The notes under the pieces were generated by a model, which searched no databases, had not been told where the DNA came from, and saw only the letters and a list, made by a program, of their open reading frames with translations. A stretch of DNA of 64,000 nt from Siphonodentalium dalli (Eukaryota > Mollusca > Scaphopoda > Gadilida > Siphonodentaliidae): the NCBI GenBank assembly GCA_032622095.1, contig CP136064.1, forward strand, positions 46,947,573 to 47,011,572, in the 5' to 3' direction. Positions 47,120 to 59,100 of the stretch are shown here, piece after piece. The translations under genes were made by a program, and so were the position numbers. How positions within the stretch are numbered: the first letter of the stretch is position 1; each line of letters opens with the position of its first letter.

Positions 47120-47140
47120 ATGGCGAACTCAATTATTAAG
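47120..47140 (+). CDS. Gene 2 exon 1
   Basis: Encodes MANSIIK. The donor AAG|GTACGT is phase 0. The start was chosen because this 7-residue exon completes the n-region of the signal peptide in exon 2 and follows the TATA box and a purine-rich leader (AACAGGAAG). Confidence 0.8.
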
Positions 47141-50100
47141 GTACGTAAATGCGATGAAAACCACAAACACTCCTTATATAGAGTAAACTAAACGAAGGCA
47201 GACAAGGTTATATACAACAAAGCAATAAGCCGAGCTGTACAGGCATGACAATAGAATGTAAATAGTCTTAAAAAAAACACACACAGTTTTATCAGACATT
47301 AAACAAAAAATTAAAAATATTTATGTCCATTACATAATAAACCATGCTCATCTATTAAAAATTTGTTTTATCATAACACAAACAAATGATATTTTAACAG
47401 CTTTCACCACAGTTCTTATCAATTCAATTCTTCTATCAATACGATAGTTGTATTCGACTATTGTTTACTACTATTGTTTTATATACCCAATATACTGGGA
47501 TACTCCTCACTTAAAGGAGGGAAATCCACAACAAGTACAGTGACTACCAGGACGTTGTTCGGTGGCTCAATATTACGGACGTCGCGCGGCCACAAAGATA
47601 CAATGATGCTATCGCAGACATGACAGGCATATGAGAGATATCCCGCAATAACAGGATATTAAAATTAGAATATCTAATAAATAGGCGCTCCCCGAAATTA
47701 CTAATTTATGAATGATGACCCACTAATACACGACAAGTTAAACCATTTATCTTGTGCATAAATTTACTGTTTAGTTTTCTAGAAAACGTTGTCAGGGAAA
47801 GTTTGCACAATTACTTTGAAACGATACTTCCTGGTTGTCAAGATAAACTTTATTCGCTTAAAAATAATGAAAACAATCGAATGAATACACTGAGTGCTGG
47901 TATCAATAATATTTTTCTGCTTATGGTTTTCCTAATTATTCAACTACTTGTCAATATAATTAATTTTATGAAATTTTCAGTCATTTTGTTTTATCGTTCG
48001 AGTTATATATATATCTCGTTTAAACCCAACAATACACCGATACCAGGACAGATGTCCAGTTTACTATATACATGGAGTTCAGTGACATACATTTTGCGTT
48101 CCCAGCTGTGATGAACTGACGTTTAAGCCAGAATTGAAACATCCACTTTAAATAATTCTTGTCCGCTTTGATATAAAACTGCGATCAATTCGTTTTATAT
48201 GCCTCAAAATAATTAGATTGTACCCACGAGCCTATTTTGATAGAGCTGATTTCGGGTTGAATCAAGGTTGAGTCTTTCTGGGGAATTAGCATTTATTTAC
48301 ACAATACAAATATACGGACATTCCGGTATAGTTGGAATCCACCAAACAATTGGACCTCCAGTTGTAATAGGTGAAACGTGACTGAATCTTGGAATTCCAA
48401 AACATAGAGTGCCATATCACAGTATTACAAATTCTTATATACAAAGCATGAACAGGTGTGAATTAATGACGCATGATTAGATTAACAGATTTGCATTATA
48501 AATTATCCGATCACTACAATGGCATTAGCAGTTTGACAAATAAGTTATTATTAAAAGTAAAGCTTAGAATACGTGCGATGAATGGTAATTAATGAGCACA
48601 TGCTTGGGCAAGAATTAACAAGTTGCATAAGAATAGCCAGCTGATTAATACAAAGAAATGTTGTAATTTCGAGAAAGCCTAATCTAACAAAGAAACGAAC
48701 CTAACGCGAATACTATAGAAACGAATATCGGCAAAATCAATGTAGATAAACACGGTAATAATTGTCCAAAAATTAGCACTCTGACACCACACTCTCCTCC
48801 GGGTGAAATTGGTCCCACAATTTCTCTGTTTGCATGCAAAAATGAATGAGTGTTAAAATAGCTTTTCAGGTTTGTCCTTTTCTGAATGACTTGACATATT
48901 GAACTAAACGAATGTCCTCGTTGTCTTTTTCCATCCGCTTTTGAAGGCCGCGGCGCACTGACTCGAAATCAACGTGAGGACAATTCTCTAGCCTTTGTCG
49001 TACATATCGCCGTACAGATTCGAAATAATTTTTTTGAGCACTACCAATGGGTGACGGTTCTGGAAGCTGATTTATGTGTAGCTGTTTTGCTACTAAACTT
49101 CCAGGTATCTTAATCGCTGGGTAATCAGATATGTAGCACATCGCTTCAAAGTCCAAATCATCTCTATTTACCCATGTGTTTTTAGTTGCTGGGAGTCCGC
49201 GCCATTTGATAAGGTATTGTGGTTCGTCCTTGTGCAGCGGTTTTCGAACAACGTTGTCAGTCATTTTAACTGACTGGGAATGTTGAAAAGGCTTAGTTGT
49301 CGGTGATTCATTCTTGGGAACGATGTCGATGATTTTAGATTGGAATTGTAATGATGCCGGAAGCTGCTCCGTTGACGAATCGTGTTTCTGAACTACGAAG
49401 TCCGGTATCGTTTGGATAGCACTACTAGGTGTCGATGGCGAAGTCGTGATACCAATATCGGTTTTTGAAATAACTTGAGTTTGTGTACTCACAGAATCCG
49501 AAACGATCATATCTGACTGTGTCGCAGCTACACTGGTACAATTAATTGATATCTTCTCCTTCTTTTGGATAAAATCCTCGATGCGAATTCGGTCTCTGAG
49601 TATGTTCGATGCAGACTTACATTTTCGTGTTACCTTCTTCCAGTTGAGTGACAGCGACACGTCTCCGTTCTCCGTCTTTAGGCTCCAGTTGAGTCGGTGG
49701 TTCAGAAACTCGAACGTCTTCAGGATGTTAATGATGTTTTCGGGTATCGGCTGCGTCATTCTTCTTTTCTTCCGGGAACGTTGCGTTGCAGTTGGGGAAA
49801 TAGCAACACTGCCTCGTGATTCTCTCACCAATTTGATAGAGCTGATTTCGGGTTGAATCAAGGTTGAGTCTTTCTGGGGAATTAGCATTTATTTACACAA
49901 TACAAATATACGGACATTCCGGTATAGTTGGAATCCACCAAACAATTGGACCTCCAGTTGTAATAGGTGAAACGTGACTGAATATTGGAATTCCAAAACA
50001 TAGAGTGCCATATCACAGTATTACAAATTATTATATACAAAGCATGAACAGGTGTGAATTAATGACGCATGATTAGATTAACAGATTTGCATTATAAATT

Positions 50101-53100
50101 ATCCGATCACTACAATGGCATTAGCAGTTTGACAAATAAGTTATTATTAAAAGTAAAGCTTAGAATACGTGCGATGAATGGTAATTAATGAGCACATGCT
50201 TGGGCAAGAATTAACAAGTTGCATAAGAATAGCCAGCTGATTAATACAAAGAAATGTTGTAATTTCGAGAAAGCCTAATCTAACAAAGAAACGAACCTAA
50301 CGCGAATACTATAGAAACGAATATCGGCAAAATCAATGTAGATAAACACGGTAATAATTGTCCAAAAATTAGCACTCTGACACTATCAACAGGAGGTTAT
50401 GGCTGTAAGAAATCGACGTCGAAAAGAGGAGGTTTTAACGCAGGTGAGCAAAATGTTTAATGGTTGTCTCTGATAGAGAGTATCCATGCTTTCGTCTCCC
50501 AAAATCAGTGGATAATACATAATTCATGCCATGAATCTCTACTCTGGCTAACGCACGTAGAGATCATATTCCATCAGTTCAGAACATGGGAACTTTTTGA
50601 AGTTTTGACAGGGAACCTTATAAAGTTGAAAATATAACACAGGGATCGAATATATTTCTTAGTTATTATCTGTTCCTTAATAATTTACTTCGCTGTAGAT
50701 GAAGGTCCCAACTCAAAATTGCATGCTTTTATGTGACATTTGTGAGCCGATATCGCAACAAAAATTGAATTAATTACCCAGGACAAATTCTATAATTGTA
50801 AGCGATGCAAAGCAAAATCGCTCACAAAGTCACTTAAATTGTGAAATTTGAGTTGGGACCTTCACCTACAGTGAATTACATTAATAAAGAACATATAATA
50901 ACTGAGAAATATATTCCCCGCGTTATTTTTTTGACTTTATAAGGTTCCCTGTCAAACCTTCAAAAAAGTTCCCAGGTTTTGTACTGGTGGAATATGATCT
51001 CTACGGGCGTTAGCCAGCATAGCGATTCATGTCATGATCTAGATAATAGAGAGCGTACTCAGTTATGCATTTTAAACGTAATATACTTAATAAATACTCA
51101 AATAATGTTTATTGTTATTTTCACGATGGCTGTGTCATGCGAATAATTGTGGTTGCAAGTATGTGTCATTTTTTGTCGGGAAATCGGATAGTTGACTGAT
51201 GAACTAATGACTAAGGCGTCTTAGGCCTCTCTATACTGAATGAATTCTATCAGTTATCCGTGTATAAATTGGAAGGGTCTATACTTCATCTGGAGTTATG
51301 TTCAGAAAATATAAGCAGACGGAAGGTAGTAGAATGTGCAGTAGGAATCCTATTAATTTGTGGGAAATGTTCATAAAATAAGTTAAAAAAACAAACGACC
51401 TCGTTGAATTATTATCTGAACATTTATTATGGGATAACTACTTGTAAATGAGAATTTAGCATACACATGGTAAACAGAACTATACTCTTTGTATGTTGCA
51501 GGCGGTGGTTGTGTTTGTTGTGGTTTGTGGTCTTCACTTCGTAGACGGACGACCGGGACGACGAAAGGCGTTGGACGAACAACTTCAGGAGGCGCTTGAC
51601 TATAACAAAGGTGAGTAAATACGCTGATAGAAACCGGGTGTGTCGGTGTACGTTCACACACTGGCAAGACTGAAGCCATTTCGTCATAGAAAACCAAATG
51701 GTCCCAGAATATGACCGGCGACATGCGTATCAAAGACATTTTTAGTTCTTTACCAAAGTTAACGACATGCGATCTGACATTTCTGTTGTTCCATATATGT
51801 AATGGTGCTACTATCGGTTGCCTTCAAATACATATTTTTGTTTTAATATTTTTATTAGGATCCTGGTATGCATATCTCATAAATACGTGTACACACATTC
51901 ATGTATATGATGGTCAACAACTTGGGATTTACTCTATTGAACATAAAGTATAAATTCTATGTTTGATATATTATTGCTTGTGCATCGAACTTAATTAATA
52001 ATAATAATACCAATAAATTTAAAGGTACTCAATCCGATTAAGCACCCCTAAATTACTATTTCTTTGTCTTCAGGGGTAAAAAAATTTGTTTCGAGTCGAG
52101 GAACCAACCCATCAAAGCTCAGAGTGATCAGATATTGATTTTTGAAGTTTGTTATTTCTCGAGATGTGTACTAATTATTGCGCCATAAACACTTATTCAA
52201 ACGGACGAAGATGGATAACTCTAAAATCAAGTGGTAATAATAACGCAATTTTGACCGAGACCATCCTTTTGACGGCGCGTCTCTGGGTCACAAACAATAG
52301 AAATAAAAAAACTTCAAAAATTTATATCTGATCACTCTGAGTGTTGATGGGTAGGTTCCTCGACTAGAATCAAATATTTTTTACCCCCGAAGCCAAAGAA
52401 ATAGTAATTTGTCAGGGGCCGGTCGGATTGAGTACCTTTAAAGTTTATTATTGTTGATATATTATCATTATTGTCGTGTGGTGGAGGTGACCACCCCATC
52501 TCATGTGAGCTATATTTCCCTTCATCAACACACTCTTGCCTATATGCATGCAAAAAACATTAGTTCAATTTGGGGTTGCCTTCAAATACATGTTTGTTTG
52601 GTTATTGCAAGAAAATTGTATGCTATTTACAAGCAAAGTTTGTTAGGGTCGCGACATGAGTGTTTACTTTTCGCGTAGTTTGTGGTACATATGTATTTTA
52701 TAATAATTTTTGCATTTATTTTCTGGCACAATTATAGCTTTCTGTATCGAAATGCCTGCTAAAAATGCCTGCTAAAATGCCTGGGAATTTGCGAGTGCGT
52801 GAACGCGGCCTATATTCTGTCGTCAGTACCAGTCACAACAAGCGGTATATAAAGCGCGCTATTTTCGAGTCAAATATCGCAATTGGGAACGCTGATATAT
52901 AAGCGCGCCTCTTTCGATATTATTGCAATATTTCGCCATTAATATTGTGATATCTAGCGCTTAACATCTTCTGCTCAAGATTATGACATTTAGTACACAT
53001 GACATCTGGGTAAAATCGAAAACAATAATTGTTACTGGAGTTTATCTGCAGACAATATTTTGAACTCCCCATCCTAAAATTCGTTTCATGATATTACTGA

Positions 53101-56100
53101 AATATTGAGAAAATAAAACCTCTGAAGGAAACTGACGTGTTGAGTATATAATCACATTTTGACTGCACAAAATTATACATACAAATTGATCTGTTACAAT
53201 GTCTTAAAATGGGTTGGTCTCACAATAACAGCAGTGTGTGTATTACAGTTTCAACGGAGACAATCAAAGATGAATAATTATATGCAGTAATTATCGGAAA
53301 AATCGAAGTCCGAATTATCAAAAATCGACACAGTTGTGAGACGACCCGCTTCATTTTGGAGCTATAATATCTTATTGTAAATTAAGTATTCACTGTATTA
53401 TTTTCACGATTGACATATAATTCAAAATTTAAAGATACAATGTTAACTGCGCATTGTAATTGTACTTTGAGAGTGAACATTATGACATGTTATGTAATAT
53501 TCCACGATTTTCGTGAATATCGCGATCAGACACAAGGTACGGTTTCCGCATAAAACAGTACTATCGATGACATAAAATTTCGTATTTAGACAGAAATTTT
53601 GACATTTGATTTTGACATTTTCATTGGTGCCGTGTAATTTCTCATATTCTGGGGATCGCCATCTTTTTGAATTGAAGCAACTCTGACTGTTCTCATTTTC
53701 CGGGACTATGTTTGTTTTGAAAGATTGGTTAGTAACATGAGTCACAACGTTTCTCCAATGGATGGATTTGATTAACTTGGCGGAGATTCCACAATAGTCC
53801 TGGCTATATTTTGCTTCAAAATATTGAGAGTCTTTATTATTTCTGCTGGTCCGTTTTAAGGGAGAGACGCACGTTTTGCATAAATCCAACCAACAAAGAA
53901 TTTCTCTGGATCTATCTGGTGAAAAATCTTGAATTTCACTTATCAACTTCATTGTATATATAATCTGAGCAATTATTAAGAGACGATACAAGCAGTGGAT
54001 TTTAATACATTTGAGAGGTTGCAAATATTGTGTTCTGTTTGTGTCCCTTTCGGTACCAAGAACTGTTAGAATAATTAACAATTTCACACAACACTCCAGT
54101 CACCAAATAGCTTATTGTTTTGGCTCAATGAGAGGAGGCTTCATTTGTATCATAATATTTAGTTCGATTTTTAATTGCATAATATAGCACCATACACCCA
54201 TATAGTATAACGAAGCATAAAGCAGTCACAAATATTCCAGCGCAATGAAATCAAATGTTGATATGCAGTGAGTCCACTCAAGCAGGGAGCAATCAACTGG
54301 AATTAGGTCATAGTGTTAAGATATATGGTGGTCAGCTTTAACTTGGTTATGGACCCATGGCCCGGAACTAATCTCAGCCCAATGTTTCATTGATCATCAG
54401 GCACGACATGAACAGTCTCAAATATAGAAAATAATTTATGGGTAGTTTCCTTTCTAAATGAAAATAATCATTGAATTTTACGAATCAAGCATAATTAAGT
54501 CTTCTATCATATTCTTCAATATGAGATCATGGATATATGAACTGCACTTTTGAAAAACAAACCTATTTTACAGAAGTTCTTGGTACCTGAAAACAGTGAA
54601 CTTTCAAATATTTTTCATGCCACATAAGTAAAGTACATGAGGTGAGATACTATGCAATGGTTCGAAGTTCTTAAATACTGTGTCACAATAATCGTTTTTA
54701 TCAAATTTTAAAAAGAAATTCTTGACATATTTTGAGAAAATCCATTTTGAAATACCAGTATATTTTGGCAAAACGTGCGTTTGACCTTTACATTTATCTA
54801 AGGAGACGACAACTCGTTTTAACTAGCCCATTGATGTGGGTGTAACCCAGTCTATCGAATTGTTCCACCTCATTTATTCTTTTATTCAGGATTAAAGCAT
54901 AGGGCAGATGGCCATGCAATTGAACCCGACGACATTATGGAACTGGACATAAAACTCACTGGACCAGAAGCAGCCGAACGTAAAAGAAGAAAACACGGGA
55001 ATAATGGGTAAGCAGTGGTTTGTTTATTTTTTACACACATATATATGTGTGTGTATATATAGAGGGACTCACTACACCCAGCGGTTTCTCAATGATGGCG
55101 AAATTGTAACTTGTAATTGCAATGGGCTGAAATTAATTGCATTGTTTCGGATAATTGATAGTTTTAATTATACACCATCTCAATTACGCTCACAATTATA
55201 TGTACTTGGAAGAGTTATTAGCGTGGACAAATAATCATGTAAGCTAATTATATTTGTATTTACATTATATTACATCCTAGCAATAACCAGGTACACCCTT
55301 TGTGGACATAAAATCAATTTTGACATTCAATGCCGAGGGAACACGATGTTTTTGTGCTTCATACTATTCGTGGATGTTCCATAGTATATGTATGTAGAAT
55401 CTGCAACACCATACGTTAAAGGCACGTGCGGCCTTGGCGGTGGGTATCCTGTGAAAATATATCCACCCGTCAAAAACCGCCACAAACAGAAAGAACATCA
55501 AAATGTAGATATACTTTGTCCGTATACAAATAAGAAATATCGCATAAACAGTATGTTATGGTCATATGTTGACCATTGTTATGTAAACAACAGCATAAAA
55601 AGTTACTTTTCTGGTGTTTGTTTATATTATGATGGTAAACATAAAGAGCGTTCTTTGTGGGTGAATTCCTGATATGGAACGAATAAAGAGCGTTTATGCC
55701 ATTTATGTGTGATTAGCCAGCAGCATTGTGTTGTCTCCTGTAACACAATCAGGCTCTTGCTCAGGTAAAATATAGTAAATCTTTATGATAACATGCTGTT
55801 TACGCGATGGTCATGGTATATATGAACGGAACTGTATGTGTTTTAATGTTTTTCTGTTTACGGTGTTTGGAACAAATTTGAATATTTTCGACAATTAAGG
55901 CCGCACGTGCCTTTAATTAACTATCATTTATGAGATTAAACTAATGGAGCGGAATCAATTTGACAAAAATTAGTAGAAACTGCTCGTCGATGACAACAGA
56001 CGTGCTTGATTCCCATGTATTTCCACGGTCGAACATACAAACATTATGGTATTTCTTGCTCGTGACAGATTTGTGAAATTGTTTCTGAACAAGAACTAGT

Positions 56101-59100
56101 GCATCGATATTTGACCATTTTGCATGTCCTCGTTTATTGTACTTACATGTACTTGTTCGAAGTTTATGATAATAACTCGATGTATCGATGGAGTAGACGT
56201 TATACCTGTGAAAACACAATGACCAAATAGGGATTATCTCCTTTCAGGAAACGCAATAAAAGAAACGTCCAACTTAACACACGATATAGATGGATCAATA
56301 ACATTGTCCCGTATACCATTTCGTCAGATTTCGGTGAGTACACTTCCAGGTTCAGATTTCACCATGAGGTACTTAGCTTTTCAATCGTCGACGACTATAA
56401 TGGTCTCTATAATGTGCCAAACTTGAAATTGTAAAAAGCACCCTTTGAACCACTGTGCGCTACCTCAAAACAGTCCAACCGTTGGAACTAGCTCCAACCT
56501 AAAAACCCCTTATAGTTGAAAACATTCCAATTGATATGTCATTTAAATCAACAACTGATATTAAGTAGGAAAATATTCGACGTTTGGTCTAAAGACAAAC
56601 AAATTTACATTAAATAGTTAAACTGGTCGGAATATCAAACTATCAGACCATATTCAACCATTTTTTATTTGAATTTTCCAACTAAATGGTGGTTCATGCA
56701 TGACATTTTCAACTGTTGAAAATAGTTCCCCAAAAACAACGATCAGTCGTGCATCGTTGTGCGAATGCTTATCGTTCGTTTATAATGGAAGTTGTATCAA
56801 AGAAACATAATAAAATAGTTTCACCATCGGATTAAAACATTGTAGCCATCGCGTCGCCACCCATCGTACAATAAGTAAAATTCTCATCGATGAAAGCCAC
56901 TGGCGGTTTGCGCTCCAAAATACACATACAATTATTCGCTTTTGAAGTTTACCCGGTATCGAAATAGGTCGATAAATCGTCGCCTGAGTACTATAATGTT
57001 GTAAGTTCATTTTTCCATTTTCAGAGAAAATTAAAGGCACGTGCGGCCTTAATTGTCGAAAATATTCAAATTTGTTCCAAACACCGTAAACAGAAAAACA
57101 TTAAAACACATACAGTTCCGTTCATATATACCATGACCATCGCGTAAACAGCATGTTATCATAAAGATTTACTATATTTTACCTGAGCAAGAGCCTGATT
57201 GTGTTACAGAAGACAACACAATGCTGCTGGCTAATCACACACAAATGGCATAAACGCTCTTTATTCGTTCCATATCAGGAATTCACCCACAAAGAACGCT
57301 CTTTATGTTTACCATCATAATATAAACAAACACCAGAAAAGTAACTTTTTATGCTGTTGTTTACATAACAATGGTCAACATATGACCATAACATACTGTT
57401 TATGCGATATTTCTTATGTGTATACGGACAAAGTATATCTACATTTTGATGTTCTTTCTGTTTGTGGCGGTTTTTGACGGGTGGAAATATTTTCACAGGA
57501 TACCCACCGCCAAGGCCGCACGTGCCTTTAAGTTTGAAATTTTGGTAGGTCAGTTTCCGTATATAAACAGTTCGTACATATTGGAAAATGCGACGATATA
57601 AAGGATCACATCGATGTCTACTCTATTGGGGAATTTCATGACCAGTTGTTCACGCGATTGCGAGTAAATGACGAAAACATGTTTGGAGATTTTGCGTAAA
57701 TAATCATCGTCGGGCTTCTGGATCACAATGTCGAAGGAGATACGCCACTTTTGCAATGTGTATCTCATCAGTATGAAATACTTTATAATGTTATAATACT
57801 GTTGGCTTTTAATGTTGCATTCAGGGTCTCAGGTTACAAACAAAACATGCAAGAAGTAATTTATAATCGCTATTGGCTGCGGACACGTACCACAGTAGCG
57901 ATGGCATAGTAGGTGTGACAATTAATTATGGTGGAGTTTGGTGACAATTGGTCATCATAATTTACATGCCATAACGAGCCATGTCGCCCGCTGCACATTC
58001 ACACAGTGAGTCGACTGATCAATTAACCCATCGCGTTTCACCAAGGTTTATCTCTGCTCATTACGTTTTGCTACATTGTGTTCTCTACGATACATAACGT
58101 ACCCAGGCCCACAAGGGCCAACAACGTATCATCATTCGACCGTGCATGAAAACGCGACATAACAATTACGTATATAACTGATCGCAATGTTTGACTCACT
58201 TATATGCTGAGAAATTACACGGGTGATTTGTACTTAGTAAGAACAATCATGACTATTGACAGAAAGGTGGTATTCATTAAGTTATCAAGTGGACTTGTGT
58301 GTTAGCATTAAAAATATAACACTGCGTGTTGAGTAAAGATCAACAGCGACAAGACATTCGGTTAGATATATCATTGATGTTGGTAGAGCTTGGAAAAGAC
58401 TCATTGTGTGAATGTGAAGCGGGCGACATGGCTCGCTATGGCATATAAATTATGATGACCAATTGTCACTAAACTCCACCATAATTAATTGTCACACCTA
58501 CTATGCCATCGCTACTGTGGTACGTGTGTCCGCAGCCATTGACTCTATATTTCGATGAAAGAACAATAAATGTGAACTATTTTAACACTGTGCCGATGTA
58601 TACCGATGCCATTTTGTTCGGAAACAATGCGATAAATAATGCTGCCAATAAGCGTTTACGAAAACATATATAGGCCTAAAAGATGGCGTCTTTCAAGTCT
58701 TGGTTTCCTTGCTAACATAAAAATATTTGCATGGAACCCTGACTATATTTATAAATAAAGAAAAACAGCGTTGGTGACAATACTTTGTTAAAGTATATAC
58801 ATATAAGTAATACACAACGGATTCAATGTTTTATGGGATTTGACTGCCTACAAATTCAGAAGACTTTGTATGAATCCCCTCGGGGTTCATGTTTGTTGAT
58901 TTTGTTCCCAATCCAAATCCCGTGACCGCATTGAACTCTCCGTTCATTTCTGCATTAAAATTTCGACCCGTTTGATGTAATAAAAAGCCGGCCTCTGTGC
59001 TCCCCGAAGAACTTTGATAAAGCAATCTCTTCTATCGGAATAATATATGAATAAATGGCATTAAACATCACCATAATCCCCACATGTAAGGGCGTGCACA

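Larger units (their letters stand above)
48238..50382 (-). mobile_element. Internally reduced LTR retrotransposon, antisense in intron 1
   Basis: Two 549-bp direct repeats (48238-48786 and 49834-50382) differ at two positions only. Read on the minus strand each LTR starts TGTCAGAG and ends CTCTATCA, with AATAAA inside. A purine-rich tract (GGAGGAGAGTGTGG) lies directly before the 3' LTR at 48787-48800. A TGG that could start a primer-binding site lies 3 bp after the 5' LTR. The internal region is only 1,047 bp and encodes one ORF; protease, reverse transcriptase, RNase H and integrase core are missing. A CTAT on both sides is a possible target duplication but is offset by two bases on one side. 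Confidence 0.85.

Noticed and set aside
48232-50387. Exact 5-bp target duplication for the LTR element
   Set aside because: CTAT occurs on both sides but two extra T bases separate it from the TG end on the left, so it cannot be called with confidence.
51427-51739. ORFs of 86 and 118 codons antisense to exon 2 of the astacin gene
   Set aside because: The + strand exon has consensus splice sites and joins in frame with four other astacin exons.
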